From CAZJAT01 sp964544145 (lineage in GTDB: Bacteria > Hydrothermota > 32-111), in contig CAZJAT010000001.1 of assembly GCA_964544145.1 (NCBI GenBank), positions 46,798 to 110,797 of the forward strand: a stretch of DNA of 64,000 nucleotides, written 5' to 3'. The position numbers and the translations under genes are program-made. Numbering within the stretch: position 1 is the first letter of the stretch; every line of letters starts with the position of its first letter. Shown here piece by piece: positions 26,151 to 34,613 of the stretch. The notes below the pieces were generated by a model, which made no database searches, was not told the origin of the DNA, and saw nothing but the letters and a program-made list of their open reading frames with translations.

Positions 26151-26777
26151 TTATTCTTCAACAACTTCCATTTGTAAAAGTAACTCAATTATACTATTTG
26201 ATGCATCTTCCATTGATCGTGTATAATTATTTATTACTGTACTGAAAAATACATGTGCAGCTGAAGTAGGAATAGCAATTGCCAAACCGGTCATAGTTGT
26301 GATTAAAGCCTCCGAAATACCGCTTGCCACCAATTTGGGTTCTACAGTTCCGGCTAATGCAATTGAATCAAATGCACCGACCATACCAGAAACTGTGCCT
26401 AAAAATCCAAGCATAGGTGCTAGCTGTGTTACAGCCGCAAGAGGTGCCATACCTCTGTCTAAAAATGCTAATTCTTTCACTCCAGATTTTGATATTGATT
26501 CTTCTAATAACTGCTTATCCTTTCCTACATACTGAAATTCAACCAGAACAGCTTCCATCATTCTCGCTACTGGGCTGGCATTCTGTGTACAATATTCAAC
26601 TGCGGCTTCAATACCCTCTGTCTCTATAACACCCTGTAGTTTTTCTACAAACTTCTGAGGATTCTTGTTCATAAGTATGAAAGTAATAATTCTCTCAATG
26701 ATGAAGACGATTGAAATTATTGCTGAAGCCAGCAGGAACCACATCGTCCAACCACCTCTCTGGAAAAAATCTAACAC
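26151..26777 (-). CDS. exbB: ExbB/TolQ/MotA-family proton channel protein
   Basis: ExbB forms the pentameric stator of the TonB motor. The 208-residue protein has three membrane helices: residues about 11-33 (MWFLLASAIISIVFIIERII), about 108-130 (APMLGFLGTVSGMVGAF) and about 148-170 (GISEALITTMTGLAIAIPTS). The signature APMLGFLGTVxGM and TTxTGLAIAIP motifs are present. It starts with GTG, with AGGAGG five bases upstream. The promoter is at 26834-26861, with a partial palindrome over its -10 box. It leads exbB-exbD-exbD-tonB. Confidence 0.93.
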   Translation of the reverse strand: MLDFFQRGGWTMWFLLASAIISIVFIIERIITFILMNKNPQKFVEKLQGVIETEGIEAAVEYCTQNASPVARMMEAVLVEFQYVGKDKQLLEESISKSGVKELAFLDRGMAPLAAVTQLAPMLGFLGTVSGMVGAFDSIALAGTVEPKLVASGISEALITTMTGLAIAIPTSAAHVFFSTVINNYTRSMEDASNSIIELLLQMEVVEE

Positions 26778-26823
26778 GTTTTCCTCCTGATTAAGATTAT
26801 TTATTAATAGTTTTTTGTCAAAT

Positions 26824-26861
26824 TATCATTGCAATTATAATGATACAAATATACTTGTCAA
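26824..26861 (-). promoter_or_regulatory. promoter of the exbB operon with overlapping inverted repeat
   Basis: TTGACA (26861-26856) and TATAAT (26839-26834) are 16 bases apart on the minus strand. TATCATT (26824-26830) and AATGATA (26839-26845) form an inverted repeat with an 8-base spacer over the -10 box. This resembles an operator and has the AT-rich look of Fur sites, but it does not match the Fur consensus well. Confidence 0.6.
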
Positions 26862-26867
26862 TATGAA

Positions 26868-27218
26868 TCAAGTGCTTGTCCAGCGGAAATAAATCAATGA
26901 AGTTACAATTGTAAATATTCCTGCAATCAATATCATTGAAGCTTCAACAGTGCCCACCTGCATAGTCTGCGCAATCAGCGGCAACAGATCATATGGTGTA
27001 CTCGCAGCCAATGCTGGGAAATATACTGTCAATTTAACAATATGGACTATTGAGCCGAGAAACAGAAATACACTTCCTACAATCAGCAATATCCATATAC
27101 CTCTGTGTCTAATTATTTTAAGAAGTCTCTTTATTATAAGCCCTGCAAAAAACAAGGAAATCGAAAACAATATTATCCCGATTGTCAGAAGAATTTCAGC
27201 TGGGAATATAATTCTCAT
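26868..27218 (-). CDS. small membrane protein, last gene of the long operon
   Basis: A 116-residue integral membrane protein with three clear hydrophobic segments (about 6-30, 40-65, 90-112) and a basic loop KRLLKIIRHRG between the first two. I recognise no family. Its start overlaps the stop of the preceding membrane protein by four bases (ATGA), so the two are translationally coupled and probably form a pair. It is the last gene of the run that begins with gcvPB; the next gene downstream has its own promoter. Confidence 0.6.
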   Translation of the reverse strand: MRIIFPAEILLTIGIILFSISLFFAGLIIKRLLKIIRHRGIWILLIVGSVFLFLGSIVHIVKLTVYFPALAASTPYDLLPLIAQTMQVGTVEASMILIAGIFTIVTSLIYFRWTST

Positions 27219-27604
27219 TTTGAACCTCCTCTATGGGGTTTCACAACATTGTAGAACCTGTAAGCACCAATCAGAGATAACAATCCTGATAGAACAAAGA
27301 ATCCGTATGATATCCATGTCTGCAAATCAGTCATTTTCAAATTACCTACTACCATAAGCGAATATGCCTGTATAATGGCATAAATGAGAATTCCTGACGG
27401 TGCAGTCATAATAAACTGCCAATTCGTTTTTTTCATCAAGACTTGCTCATAACGCTTTGCAATAATTGCAAAGAAAACAAGACCAAGCCATAGAATTATA
27501 GCTCCGACAACAGTGAACAATGCTGATATCATTTTCCAATTCAAAACATATTGAGGGATACCTGTTTGATTAACCAAATCAGTAAGGATTAATAATTTCA
27601 ACAT
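27215..27604 (-). CDS. small membrane protein, unknown function
   Basis: A 129-residue integral membrane protein with about three or four hydrophobic segments (24-48, 66-86, 96-118) and a positively charged C-terminus (YNVVKPHRGGSK), which suggests a cytoplasmic C-terminus. I do not recognise the family. It sits 10 bases after a roadblock-like gene and overlaps the next small membrane protein gene by four bases. The pair may anchor the roadblock/PATAN proteins at the membrane; this is inference from position. Confidence 0.6.
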   Translation of the reverse strand: MLKLLILTDLVNQTGIPQYVLNWKMISALFTVVGAIILWLGLVFFAIIAKRYEQVLMKKTNWQFIMTAPSGILIYAIIQAYSLMVVGNLKMTDLQTWISYGFFVLSGLLSLIGAYRFYNVVKPHRGGSK

Positions 27605-27614
27605 ATCGCCTCCA

Positions 27615-28316
27615 TTATTCAGTTATTTTTTTATTTATCTTATCTATCATTTCATTAGCACTTGAAGGTCCTATAATCAAAGAAGAAGATTTTGATAGTT
27701 TTTTGAGAAAAACACTAATACTTTCACCTGTCAGTTCGTTAATATTCAGTTTTGAATCCTTTATCATATTATTCACAATATCTTCAGCAAAATCATCTAA
27801 ATATTCAGCTGCAATATTTCGTACATCATCAATAACACTATTGTCAAGCTTATAGTTGAGAATTTTTTCTTCACTCTTTTTACCATTGATCTCTTTTTCA
27901 TTTTTACTTTCAGATTTTTTCTTCTGTTTTTTGCTATCCTCTTTCTCATCAGTTTTCTGGGATTTTACTGCAATTTTCTTCCTCTCTTTCAAAACAATCT
28001 TGCTCTTTGTATTCTTATCATCGCTTCCAACACCTCCATCAAGAGCAATATCTTTGACATCTGTTTCTGTTAAAATCCCATAAACATCATCAGCCCGGAA
28101 TAGGAATGTAAGTTTACTGTCAGATGAATAAAATGCAATCTTTTCAATACCGCTAATTTCAGCAGTGTCAAGTGATTGCTTCAACACTACTATTGCCTGT
28201 TTTACTGAATCATTATCAATTGCATCGGCGCCGGCCGATTCAATAGATTCGCCGGAATTGAAGAATGCATATTTCGCACTGTATTTCTCAATAAATTTCT
28301 CTAGTTTATCTCCCAT
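27615..28316 (-). CDS. roadblock-like N-domain, charged linker and helical C-terminus; unknown function
   Basis: A 233-residue soluble protein. Residues about 30-92 follow a helix-strand-strand-helix pattern (VVLKQSLDTAEISGIEKIAF, then KLTFLFRADDVYGILTET) resembling Roadblock/LC7 domains, although this is a judgement from pattern, not a search. Residues about 105-150 are an extremely Lys/Glu-rich linker (KSQKTDEKEDSKKQKKKSES) and the remainder is helical. Roadblock proteins bind and regulate small GTPases or ASKHA-type ATPases. It follows a second roadblock-like gene by 6 bases. Confidence 0.55.
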   Translation of the reverse strand: MGDKLEKFIEKYSAKYAFFNSGESIESAGADAIDNDSVKQAIVVLKQSLDTAEISGIEKIAFYSSDSKLTFLFRADDVYGILTETDVKDIALDGGVGSDDKNTKSKIVLKERKKIAVKSQKTDEKEDSKKQKKKSESKNEKEINGKKSEEKILNYKLDNSVIDDVRNIAAEYLDDFAEDIVNNMIKDSKLNINELTGESISVFLKKLSKSSSLIIGPSSANEMIDKINKKITE

Positions 28317-28322
28317 AATACC

Positions 28323-29072
28323 CTACCTCTTATTCAGCTTCATTATAACATTTTGAACTTTCTGTTTTGCTTCTTTAGCCCCAAATTCCTTTACAGCAAG
28401 CTTGCAGAGTGAATCAATTATATTCTTGGAATCTGCTTGTATTTCTTCCTTACTGATTTTCACACCCACAATATCACGTAGTGAGACCATATCAGCAACA
28501 TCCAATGCTTCATTGATTTTCTCCATTTCATTTATTTTCTCTTTAACAGCATTAAGCCATTTTGTTTTGTCACCATCTCCGGTGAATTCATCAATCAGAT
28601 AATTTATCTGAACAATTTTTGCATTAAAAAGCTTTCTTTCTATCTCTGAAATCTGATCAACCGGTGATTCATCTTCAATAGCACTGGCAGCATTCATCAG
28701 ATCATCCATGCCGTCATCTTCCTCAACTTGACTGATTGTTTTATCAGTATCTGGAGTGATTATGTTTGAAAAAACACTGAAAAATTTATTTTCATCAATT
28801 TTCCCTTCAAAATTAAAAGCAAGAAATTCATTTGCTCCATTAATAATTATAATATTTTCATTTGATTCCAAGTATATATATTTCATGTTGAGCAATGACA
28901 TTTTCTTGAATATAATTTCACCAGCCGAACCTAGAAATGCACCAGCATCATTCAACAGGTTATTTTCATTACCCCATGATTCAAGAATATCCCCATCTTC
29001 TTTATTGAGTTTAACTCCTGATTTGATAGGAAATTCTGCTTTCATTTTTTCAGCAATTTGCATGAAATCCAT
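28323..29072 (-). CDS. roadblock/LC7-like protein, unknown function
   Basis: A 249-residue soluble protein. Residues about 35-110 have a Roadblock-like order: helix (DAGAFLGSAGEIIFKKMSLL), strands (MKYIYLESNENIIIING and EFLAFNFEG), then a final helix (ENKFFSVFSNII). The rest (about 120-249) is acidic then helical. Its start overlaps the stop of the PATAN gene by one base, and the next roadblock-like gene follows after 6 bases, so the three are translated together. Such proteins usually regulate GTPases; no GTPase gene of that type is nearby. Assignment to the fold is tentative. Confidence 0.55.
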   Translation of the reverse strand: MDFMQIAEKMKAEFPIKSGVKLNKEDGDILESWGNENNLLNDAGAFLGSAGEIIFKKMSLLNMKYIYLESNENIIIINGANEFLAFNFEGKIDENKFFSVFSNIITPDTDKTISQVEEDDGMDDLMNAASAIEDESPVDQISEIERKLFNAKIVQINYLIDEFTGDGDKTKWLNAVKEKINEMEKINEALDVADMVSLRDIVGVKISKEEIQADSKNIIDSLCKLAVKEFGAKEAKQKVQNVIMKLNKR

Positions 29073-29938
29073 TACACATCCCCTTCTTTTTCCAATAATT
29101 CTTTATACTTTTTCTTAGCAAGCATCTTTCCCAGTTCATCATTTGCGCGTTCCAGCGATTTTTCGTACAGCATATCTTTAATCGATTTGAAAATATCATC
29201 AGTCAATATCTTCGTAATTGATTCATCGCATTCAATGTTATCATCTTTCAGTTTAATCATACCTGCTATTGTTTCGAAACCATTTGTATTAATTGATGTC
29301 TCTATGAAATCAAACCATTCCTTTGTATTGGTTCCCTTTACACTGTAAACATCAAGTATATTATTTAGTATTTTCTCAAAATCTTTCTTCATTCTCTCAG
29401 ATTGGGATCTATCAAATAGCATACCTTTTTCCAGTAACCAGTTTAAGGTCTGACAAGCGACCAAGGCTGGCAGCCCGCTCTCTTTAATTATAGTATTGAT
29501 ATCCCTTGAACCGTTAATCAGACGTATAATAGTCCAATCACTTTTCCTTAAAGCAACACCATCCTGAGCTCCCTCAGCTCTCTTTTCCAGGATTGCATCA
29601 AATGGAGGTAATTTTGTAATTATATCATCAAACTCTATCTTCCTTTTCTCAATATTATGAATCAAACCTGCTGTCTCATCCTCTTTAATTGTGTGTTCCT
29701 TTATAGTTACTGCATCTTTATATTGAAGCGTACCGCTGCGGATGATAGCAACATTATAGACAGCTTCAACACCTGTCAAACTCTTATACTCTGCATGCAC
29801 AGGAATTCCATCCTGAAAATAAATTTCTGCTGTATCTCCGCTTATATCAAAGTATAATGCTCCAGTTCTGTTATTTGCCGCTATCAGGCTGATAAGTTCA
29901 ATTGGGCTGAATATCTTTAAATCTGCAGACAAATCCAT
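29072..29938 (-). CDS. DUF4388 (PATAN-domain) protein
   Basis: A 288-residue protein whose first 85 residues fit the DUF4388/PATAN pattern: DLKIFSPIELISLIAANNRTG, ALYFDISGDTAEIYFQDGIP, VHAEYKSLTGVEAVYNVAII. This module occurs in signalling proteins of gliding bacteria, cyanobacteria and Deltaproteobacteria, often with Roadblock proteins and small GTPases. A winged-helix-like stretch (residues about 120-165, IIRLINGSRDINTIIKESGL) follows, then a helical C-terminus. It lies 3 bases after the lipoate ligase gene and overlaps the roadblock-like gene. Confidence 0.75.
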   Translation of the reverse strand: MDLSADLKIFSPIELISLIAANNRTGALYFDISGDTAEIYFQDGIPVHAEYKSLTGVEAVYNVAIIRSGTLQYKDAVTIKEHTIKEDETAGLIHNIEKRKIEFDDIITKLPPFDAILEKRAEGAQDGVALRKSDWTIIRLINGSRDINTIIKESGLPALVACQTLNWLLEKGMLFDRSQSERMKKDFEKILNNILDVYSVKGTNTKEWFDFIETSINTNGFETIAGMIKLKDDNIECDESITKILTDDIFKSIKDMLYEKSLERANDELGKMLAKKKYKELLEKEGDV

Positions 29939-29941
29939 ACT

Positions 29942-30700
29942 CTATCTCCTTCTTAACCATTCAATACTGCTGTACTTCATCATAATTTCTTTTATTTCAG
30001 AGTCAGTTTTGCTAATATTAATTATTTCCCATTCAAACGGCAGCACTGATTTAAAAGCATTATTAAAATTTCTGCTTAACTCTTCAATATTATACAATAA
30101 ATTCTGAATATTTTCAATATTATTTGATTTATATGCCTTATTGAATATATGCTTATCATCATTGCATTGTTTGACAAGTATTGTACCCTGCTGCATAAAT
30201 CTATCCTTAAGGAAAGTCTGAGCTGATCCCAATATCTTTTCACCATTAAGTGTTATCTCATATAGAGATGTTGAGCTGAAACAATTTTCACTATAAGGGA
30301 TATCGGATTGGTCAGTATTTACCTGTACATCTATACCAGATTCCCTAAATCCTGCTACAAATGCCTCAGAAAGCTTTTTATACCGCTGCTGCAGATTATT
30401 GGAACCTTCCAATACATATTTAAATGCATCAAATGAAGATGAGAAGGAGTATGTAAGATCACCGCAATGATATACTGTCCGTCCTCCTGTTAAACGCCTT
30501 GTAATAGGAATATTATTTTCTTCAATATAATCGGTATTACAGCTTCTCTCATATCTTTGATTATAACCTATTGTCAGAGAAGGTCTGTCAAATGCATAGA
30601 ACCTAATTACCGGCTCATCATAATGATAATATAGATATTCATCAATTGCCATGTTTTCATAAACACTATTTGTTGAAAATACTGCTATATATGCTTTCAT
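29942..30700 (-). CDS. lipoate-protein ligase A / octanoyltransferase LipM family
   Basis: A 252-residue enzyme that attaches lipoyl or octanoyl groups to proteins such as GcvH or E2 subunits. Visible: NMAIDEYLYYH (16-26), the lipoyl-binding RRLTGGRTVYH (68-78), a cysteine C140 in the ENCFSSTSLYEI segment where LipM has its catalytic Cys, and the lysine K155 in GEKILGSAQ. The Cys favours octanoyltransferase activity. I prefer the ATG at 30700 over one 30 bases upstream, because the shorter form aligns with family N-termini. In the operon with gcvPB, its target may be the glycine cleavage H protein, which is not in the window. Confidence 0.82.
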   Translation of the reverse strand: MKAYIAVFSTNSVYENMAIDEYLYYHYDEPVIRFYAFDRPSLTIGYNQRYERSCNTDYIEENNIPITRRLTGGRTVYHCGDLTYSFSSSFDAFKYVLEGSNNLQQRYKKLSEAFVAGFRESGIDVQVNTDQSDIPYSENCFSSTSLYEITLNGEKILGSAQTFLKDRFMQQGTILVKQCNDDKHIFNKAYKSNNIENIQNLLYNIEELSRNFNNAFKSVLPFEWEIINISKTDSEIKEIMMKYSSIEWLRRR

Positions 30701-30701
30701 A

Positions 30702-31322
30702 TTATCTGAATATAGGCATAATCCATTCATAAATCAGAAAATAAAATCTTCCAATAAGAAGCGATATACGCGCCATCACGGTATACCCGAATGATGCTCC
30801 AAATGCAATCATAATAAATGTAATACCAATTCGAGATGTCCATCCAAGCATCCCCTTATGTTCCTTTGAAAAATAAAAATAAAGAAGAGTTGTAATCACA
30901 CCTATCACAATTATTAAATTATTGAGGGTTGCAAGATTAAACCCTGTCATCGGCAGTATTGTCGCTCTGACTTGAGGAATAAGAAAACCCTGAATATAAC
31001 CTGTAACACCCAAACCTGCGCCAATGCCTACGGTGAATGCAATAGACCATCTCGATAACCATGATATTTTGGGGAACCAGCGGGTAAGCATGATAATGCC
31101 GAAAAATGCCGGTATGATAAGAACAAATTCACCCCTATTTCTAATCGGTTCAATAAGCATTGGCTGAATAACATAAGCATATGTGTATATTAGCCAATAT
31201 CCTGCAGAAATTCCGACATAAAATGATTCTGCAAATTTATAAAAAGGATTATCCTTATAAAGAAATGAGTAAATACAGAGTGTAAGGCCCGCTGCTATCC
31301 ATACTCCTAATGTTGCCATCAT
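30702..31322 (-). CDS. module copy B, gene 4: six- to seven-span membrane protein
   Basis: A 206-residue integral membrane protein, paralogue of the gene at 34007-34612. Shared blocks are IYSFLYKDN-FYK-AE near the N-terminus, GIS-GYW/Y, and near the C-terminus EHKG--G--SR-GITFIMI-FGA-FG-T-MARISL-IGR. About six or seven hydrophobic segments are visible. It overlaps the upstream gene by four bases (ATGA). It is the last gene of the second copy of a four-gene membrane module. No function is known to me; it probably forms part of an inner-membrane complex with the other three products. Confidence 0.72.
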   Translation of the reverse strand: MMATLGVWIAAGLTLCIYSFLYKDNPFYKFAESFYVGISAGYWLIYTYAYVIQPMLIEPIRNRGEFVLIIPAFFGIIMLTRWFPKISWLSRWSIAFTVGIGAGLGVTGYIQGFLIPQVRATILPMTGFNLATLNNLIIVIGVITTLLYFYFSKEHKGMLGWTSRIGITFIMIAFGASFGYTVMARISLLIGRFYFLIYEWIMPIFR

Positions 31323-32155
31323 GCACCTCCCTTACTGTTTTTTTCTCTCTTTTCTATAAAATATGCTACATTTCCGAATATGATGAAAAATATGATAAGT
31401 ATATGGACAAATGATTGAGCTGCCATTCCTGCAATTGCAACATCAGGTCTGTCAATCAATTTTTCATATTCAGCAGCACCCTTCATTCCGCCTACAAGCC
31501 CCTCGATCTGGCCTGATTGATAGAAGAAATAGGCATCAGGAGCTGAGACAGCAGTCAAAGCAAGGATTATTCTTTGGTTATAACGGCCTCCTGCATATTC
31601 TACCCACACATTACCCGTTGCACCGGCTTCAAGTCCGATGAGCAGATCTATGTCATTATAATTGTGAATATCATCCATAACGGGATATTGATCAATATTG
31701 TTTCCTATATAATCGGATGAGAAATAATCCCTGATTTCCTTACCAATTCCAACCATCTGCGCCACATAACCCGGTCTGTATCCCAGGTTAATATAATCCA
31801 CTCCATATTCTTTGTTATACTCAGCTGCAATTTTTTCCAAGCCCCTTGTTCCAAGCGGTGCGCCCAATTGCCACTGCACAAGTACAATAGGATTTAAATT
31901 TTTCTTAAAGCAGTGAGCAAGTAATGATTCCAGAAATGGCTGCAATTCGGGCATTGATGCTGCATCATAATCAATGGAAATCATAACATTTGCTCCTTCA
32001 TCCAATGATTCGACAGCATCATAAGTATCCTGCACCGGTTTGCTGACTATAATGGGAAAACTGGGTTTCATAATCAGCGGAATTATAACAACAATGGCAA
32101 TAACGATAAATATGATCCGTCTGTCTATATTTGCTAACATTTTTATATACTTCAT
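31319..32155 (-). CDS. module copy B, gene 3: two-span protein with large external domain
   Basis: A 278-residue protein with one N-terminal membrane helix (IIFIVIAIVVIIPLIM, about 14-29), a soluble domain of about 210 residues, and one C-terminal helix (HILIIFFIIFGNVAYFI). Both ends should be cytoplasmic and the middle external. It is a paralogue of 34614-35480; shared blocks are ISIDYDAASMPELQP versus ISVDYDPSTMAELHP, HCF, GNN-D--P-M, GRY-Q, and SGQ--G--GG-KGAAEYEKL. The conserved KGAAEYEKL block precedes the second helix. I know of no function. Confidence 0.72.
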   Translation of the reverse strand: MKYIKMLANIDRRIIFIVIAIVVIIPLIMKPSFPIIVSKPVQDTYDAVESLDEGANVMISIDYDAASMPELQPFLESLLAHCFKKNLNPIVLVQWQLGAPLGTRGLEKIAAEYNKEYGVDYINLGYRPGYVAQMVGIGKEIRDYFSSDYIGNNIDQYPVMDDIHNYNDIDLLIGLEAGATGNVWVEYAGGRYNQRIILALTAVSAPDAYFFYQSGQIEGLVGGMKGAAEYEKLIDRPDVAIAGMAAQSFVHILIIFFIIFGNVAYFIEKREKNSKGGA

Positions 32156-32166
32156 AATAACCTCAA

Positions 32167-32805
32167 TTAGGATAAATAACTTCTTTCAATACCCAAAATA
32201 ATTCTCAATGATACACCTATTCCGCCCAGAGCAATACCAATTATAATACCCCTTTTTGCAGCCATTTGCGGAACAGACATAATCCATTCAGTGAATAGAG
32301 GAATCTTTGAGCTAATCATTTCAGCAATAGGCACCCTTCCCAGCATCACAATTATTGCAGTAATAAGCAATAGTGTTGCATCAAAATTCCTTGCCCTGAA
32401 TGCCCGATATGCAGCTGATGCAATGAAAAATGCAAGCAGAGAAAACATTGTTGACTGCAGAGGAATGATCATATTGTCATAAAGATACATAAACTCTGAG
32501 CCTGTCAAAAATGCATTTCCGAAATGCACAGTACTTATAACACCAAATGAAACAATCAAGGTGAACCCGGCAAGCAGAATAATTGAATACTGCCAGTTTG
32601 AATCCATTCTTCTTATTTTATTTATGTGAAGTCTCAACAGAGAATCAACACCAAGCAGCATTGTAAATCCTGCTATAATTGAATACCATCGCAAAGATAT
32701 TTCCTCAAAACTCCCAAAGGGGCTATGGGGAATAAAAAAAGCAATAATAATAATTACTCCCGTGAGAAATGCAATTGCAAGTGGAATGCCTTTACCTTTT
32801 ATCAT
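32167..32805 (-). CDS. module copy B, gene 2: six-span membrane protein
   Basis: A 212-residue integral membrane protein with six hydrophobic segments, paralogue of 35477-36154. The most conserved part is AYRAFRARNFDATLLLITAI followed by IVMLGRVPI, where copy A has AFRAFRARSFDAT--LLITA and IVTLGRVPI. The Arg-rich loop between helices 4 and 5 is thus the strongest shared feature. Both copies end in IILGIER-YL. It lies 11 bases upstream of gene 3 and 9 bases downstream of gene 1 of this module. Function unknown. Confidence 0.72.
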   Translation of the reverse strand: MIKGKGIPLAIAFLTGVIIIIAFFIPHSPFGSFEEISLRWYSIIAGFTMLLGVDSLLRLHINKIRRMDSNWQYSIILLAGFTLIVSFGVISTVHFGNAFLTGSEFMYLYDNMIIPLQSTMFSLLAFFIASAAYRAFRARNFDATLLLITAIIVMLGRVPIAEMISSKIPLFTEWIMSVPQMAAKRGIIIGIALGGIGVSLRIILGIERSYLS

Positions 32806-32814
32806 TTTTACTCC

Positions 32815-33993
32815 TTAAATAATCCTAATAAGCCAATCAAATAAATTATTAAATAAATCTATCTTCATTCCTGGGCCGAGAATTCCAAAAATAAATCCGG
32901 CAATTAAGATTATAACAATAATTACCTTTATCAAATCCTCAGCTACCAATGAACCAAGCATTAGAGGCTCTCTCTCAAGATATACAGATGCAGCCATCAT
33001 TTCTTCACCAATCAAAGTGTAATCGCAAGCTGCAACAAAAAACGGTAACTGAGCTGTTTCAGTGGTTCCAGCTATCTGAATTGCTCCAATGGAATAACCG
33101 GTTTCAGCAAGTATCAAAGCCTCCGCAAAAAACAGACCCTGCAGGAATATTGCACCCGGTTTTTCACGCATCATCATACCATCAACACCCGCAGCATAAC
33201 CAAACTGGTCCTGCGTAATATACATAGTATCTTCCTTTCTGTATGTATCAGGTCTTCCTGCTTCTGTGAATGACTCCTTAACAACCTCTTGAGCTGTAGT
33301 CATGACAACGGGATCATATGAAGGAACAAGAATTCGCGTATCATATTCTGCAGCTTTTTTTGCTACTCTGCCAAGAATTGTCAGTCCTGCAATAGTCGGA
33401 ATATCTGTAACATAACCAATGCCGAGAATATACATAATGGGTTTTCCCATTTCAGTAGACCTGCCTACTGCTTCCTCAACTGCATCAAGACCGCTGATCT
33501 TCCTTATATAGAGCTTCTTACCCATTTTCGCCTGATTTATAAACCATAGGAATGAGCCTGCAATAAGAAGCAATGCAATAAATGAGTCCAAACGTGATAC
33601 ATTAAACCATTGACCTTTTGCTTTCACTGCTTCAGAAGTCACGGTTCTGTATGAATTATCCCCATTGCTGAAAATTCCATAATACGAATATGTATGATTT
33701 GACTCCACACTGTTATCAGTAAAAAGACCTCTTGAAGCTGCTGATGATGCAAGAATAAGTGTATCTTTCTCATTTTCTATTCTGTGAATATCCACTAGAT
33801 AATTTTTCAGAGAATCATCAGCACACCATCTGACTGTGAGGGACCTGCCATCATCATTAGGAGTATCACTCACTGTCAATTCTATTGCTGACTCATATAT
33901 CTGAACTTGATTTGAATCAGCCGGAATACTGTCCTGTGCATATAATAGGAAAGCACAGAATATTACTGCTAAAAGGAGTAAATACCTTTTCAC
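32815..33993 (-). CDS. module copy B, gene 1: Fn3-membrane-cytosolic protein (DUF6754-like)
   Basis: A 392-residue protein: signal peptide (MKRYLLLLAVIFCAFLLYA), an external fibronectin type III-like domain (about 30-125), a membrane helix (about 137-153), a cytosolic domain of about 195 residues, and a C-terminal helix (IKVIIVIILIAGFIFGIL). The cytosolic domain holds the blocks GR-TEMGKPI-Y, IATIA-L-ILG-VAKK-AEY, EAGRPD-Y, GAIQIAGT and QLPFF---CDYT-IGEE, shared with copy A (36163-37407). I believe this is the domain called DUF6754; that name is from memory. The operon and duplication suggest a subunit of a membrane complex. Confidence 0.75.
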   Translation of the reverse strand: MKRYLLLLAVIFCAFLLYAQDSIPADSNQVQIYESAIELTVSDTPNDDGRSLTVRWCADDSLKNYLVDIHRIENEKDTLILASSAASRGLFTDNSVESNHTYSYYGIFSNGDNSYRTVTSEAVKAKGQWFNVSRLDSFIALLLIAGSFLWFINQAKMGKKLYIRKISGLDAVEEAVGRSTEMGKPIMYILGIGYVTDIPTIAGLTILGRVAKKAAEYDTRILVPSYDPVVMTTAQEVVKESFTEAGRPDTYRKEDTMYITQDQFGYAAGVDGMMMREKPGAIFLQGLFFAEALILAETGYSIGAIQIAGTTETAQLPFFVAACDYTLIGEEMMAASVYLEREPLMLGSLVAEDLIKVIIVIILIAGFIFGILGPGMKIDLFNNLFDWLIRII

Positions 33994-34006
33994 ATTACCT
34001 CCCTTA

Positions 34007-34612
34007 TCATGATATTAATCCCAGCCAATCACTAAGAAGGAATTGTATCCTTCCAATAAATAATGATATTCTTGCCATAATTGTAGATCCGAATGCTGCT
34101 CCGAATCCAATCATTATAAATGTAATTCCGACTCTTGATATCTTGCCGATAATTCCCTTGTGTTCTACAGAGAAGAAAAAATATACAAGTGTTGTCAGAA
34201 CACCGATAATTATAATGATATTGCCCACAGTAAAGGCTTCAGGCATGGTTCCCCGAACCTGCGTAAAGAGATTCTCAAATGAAGAAGGTATGGCCAGACC
34301 GGTTCCGGTTCCCACAACAAAAGCAATGGGAATCCTTGAAAGATAGGCCTTGCCTTTAATCAATCTAGAAAACATAAGCAAACCAAGCAGCAATGGTATT
34401 ATAACCAGAAAATTTTTATCATTCACTAACGGATTCCACACCTTGGCAATAATGGTATTATGCCAGTATACTGACAGATAATAGCCGATTGATATTCCTA
34501 CAAGGATTTTTTCAGCAACTTTATAAAAGATATTATCCTTATAGAGAAATGAGTAGATAGCCAATGTGAGAAGTGCCGCTATCCAGATCCAGAAATTTGT
34601 TGATATAGCCAT
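34007..34612 (-). CDS. module copy A, gene 4: six- to seven-span membrane protein
   Basis: A 201-residue integral membrane protein with about six or seven hydrophobic segments; paralogue of 30702-31322. Its C-terminal block SVEHKGIIGKISRVGITFIM, then IGFGAAFGSTIMARISL, is the most conserved part of the pair. The N-terminal block IYSFLYKDNIFYKVAE is also shared. The middle loops (about 50-110) differ in length and sequence, so the copies are old. It lies 13 bases upstream of copy B gene 1 and one base after gene 3, so both modules are transcribed as one unit. Confidence 0.72.
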   Translation of the reverse strand: MAISTNFWIWIAALLTLAIYSFLYKDNIFYKVAEKILVGISIGYYLSVYWHNTIIAKVWNPLVNDKNFLVIIPLLLGLLMFSRLIKGKAYLSRIPIAFVVGTGTGLAIPSSFENLFTQVRGTMPEAFTVGNIIIIIGVLTTLVYFFFSVEHKGIIGKISRVGITFIMIGFGAAFGSTIMARISLFIGRIQFLLSDWLGLIS

Positions 34613-34613
34613 A

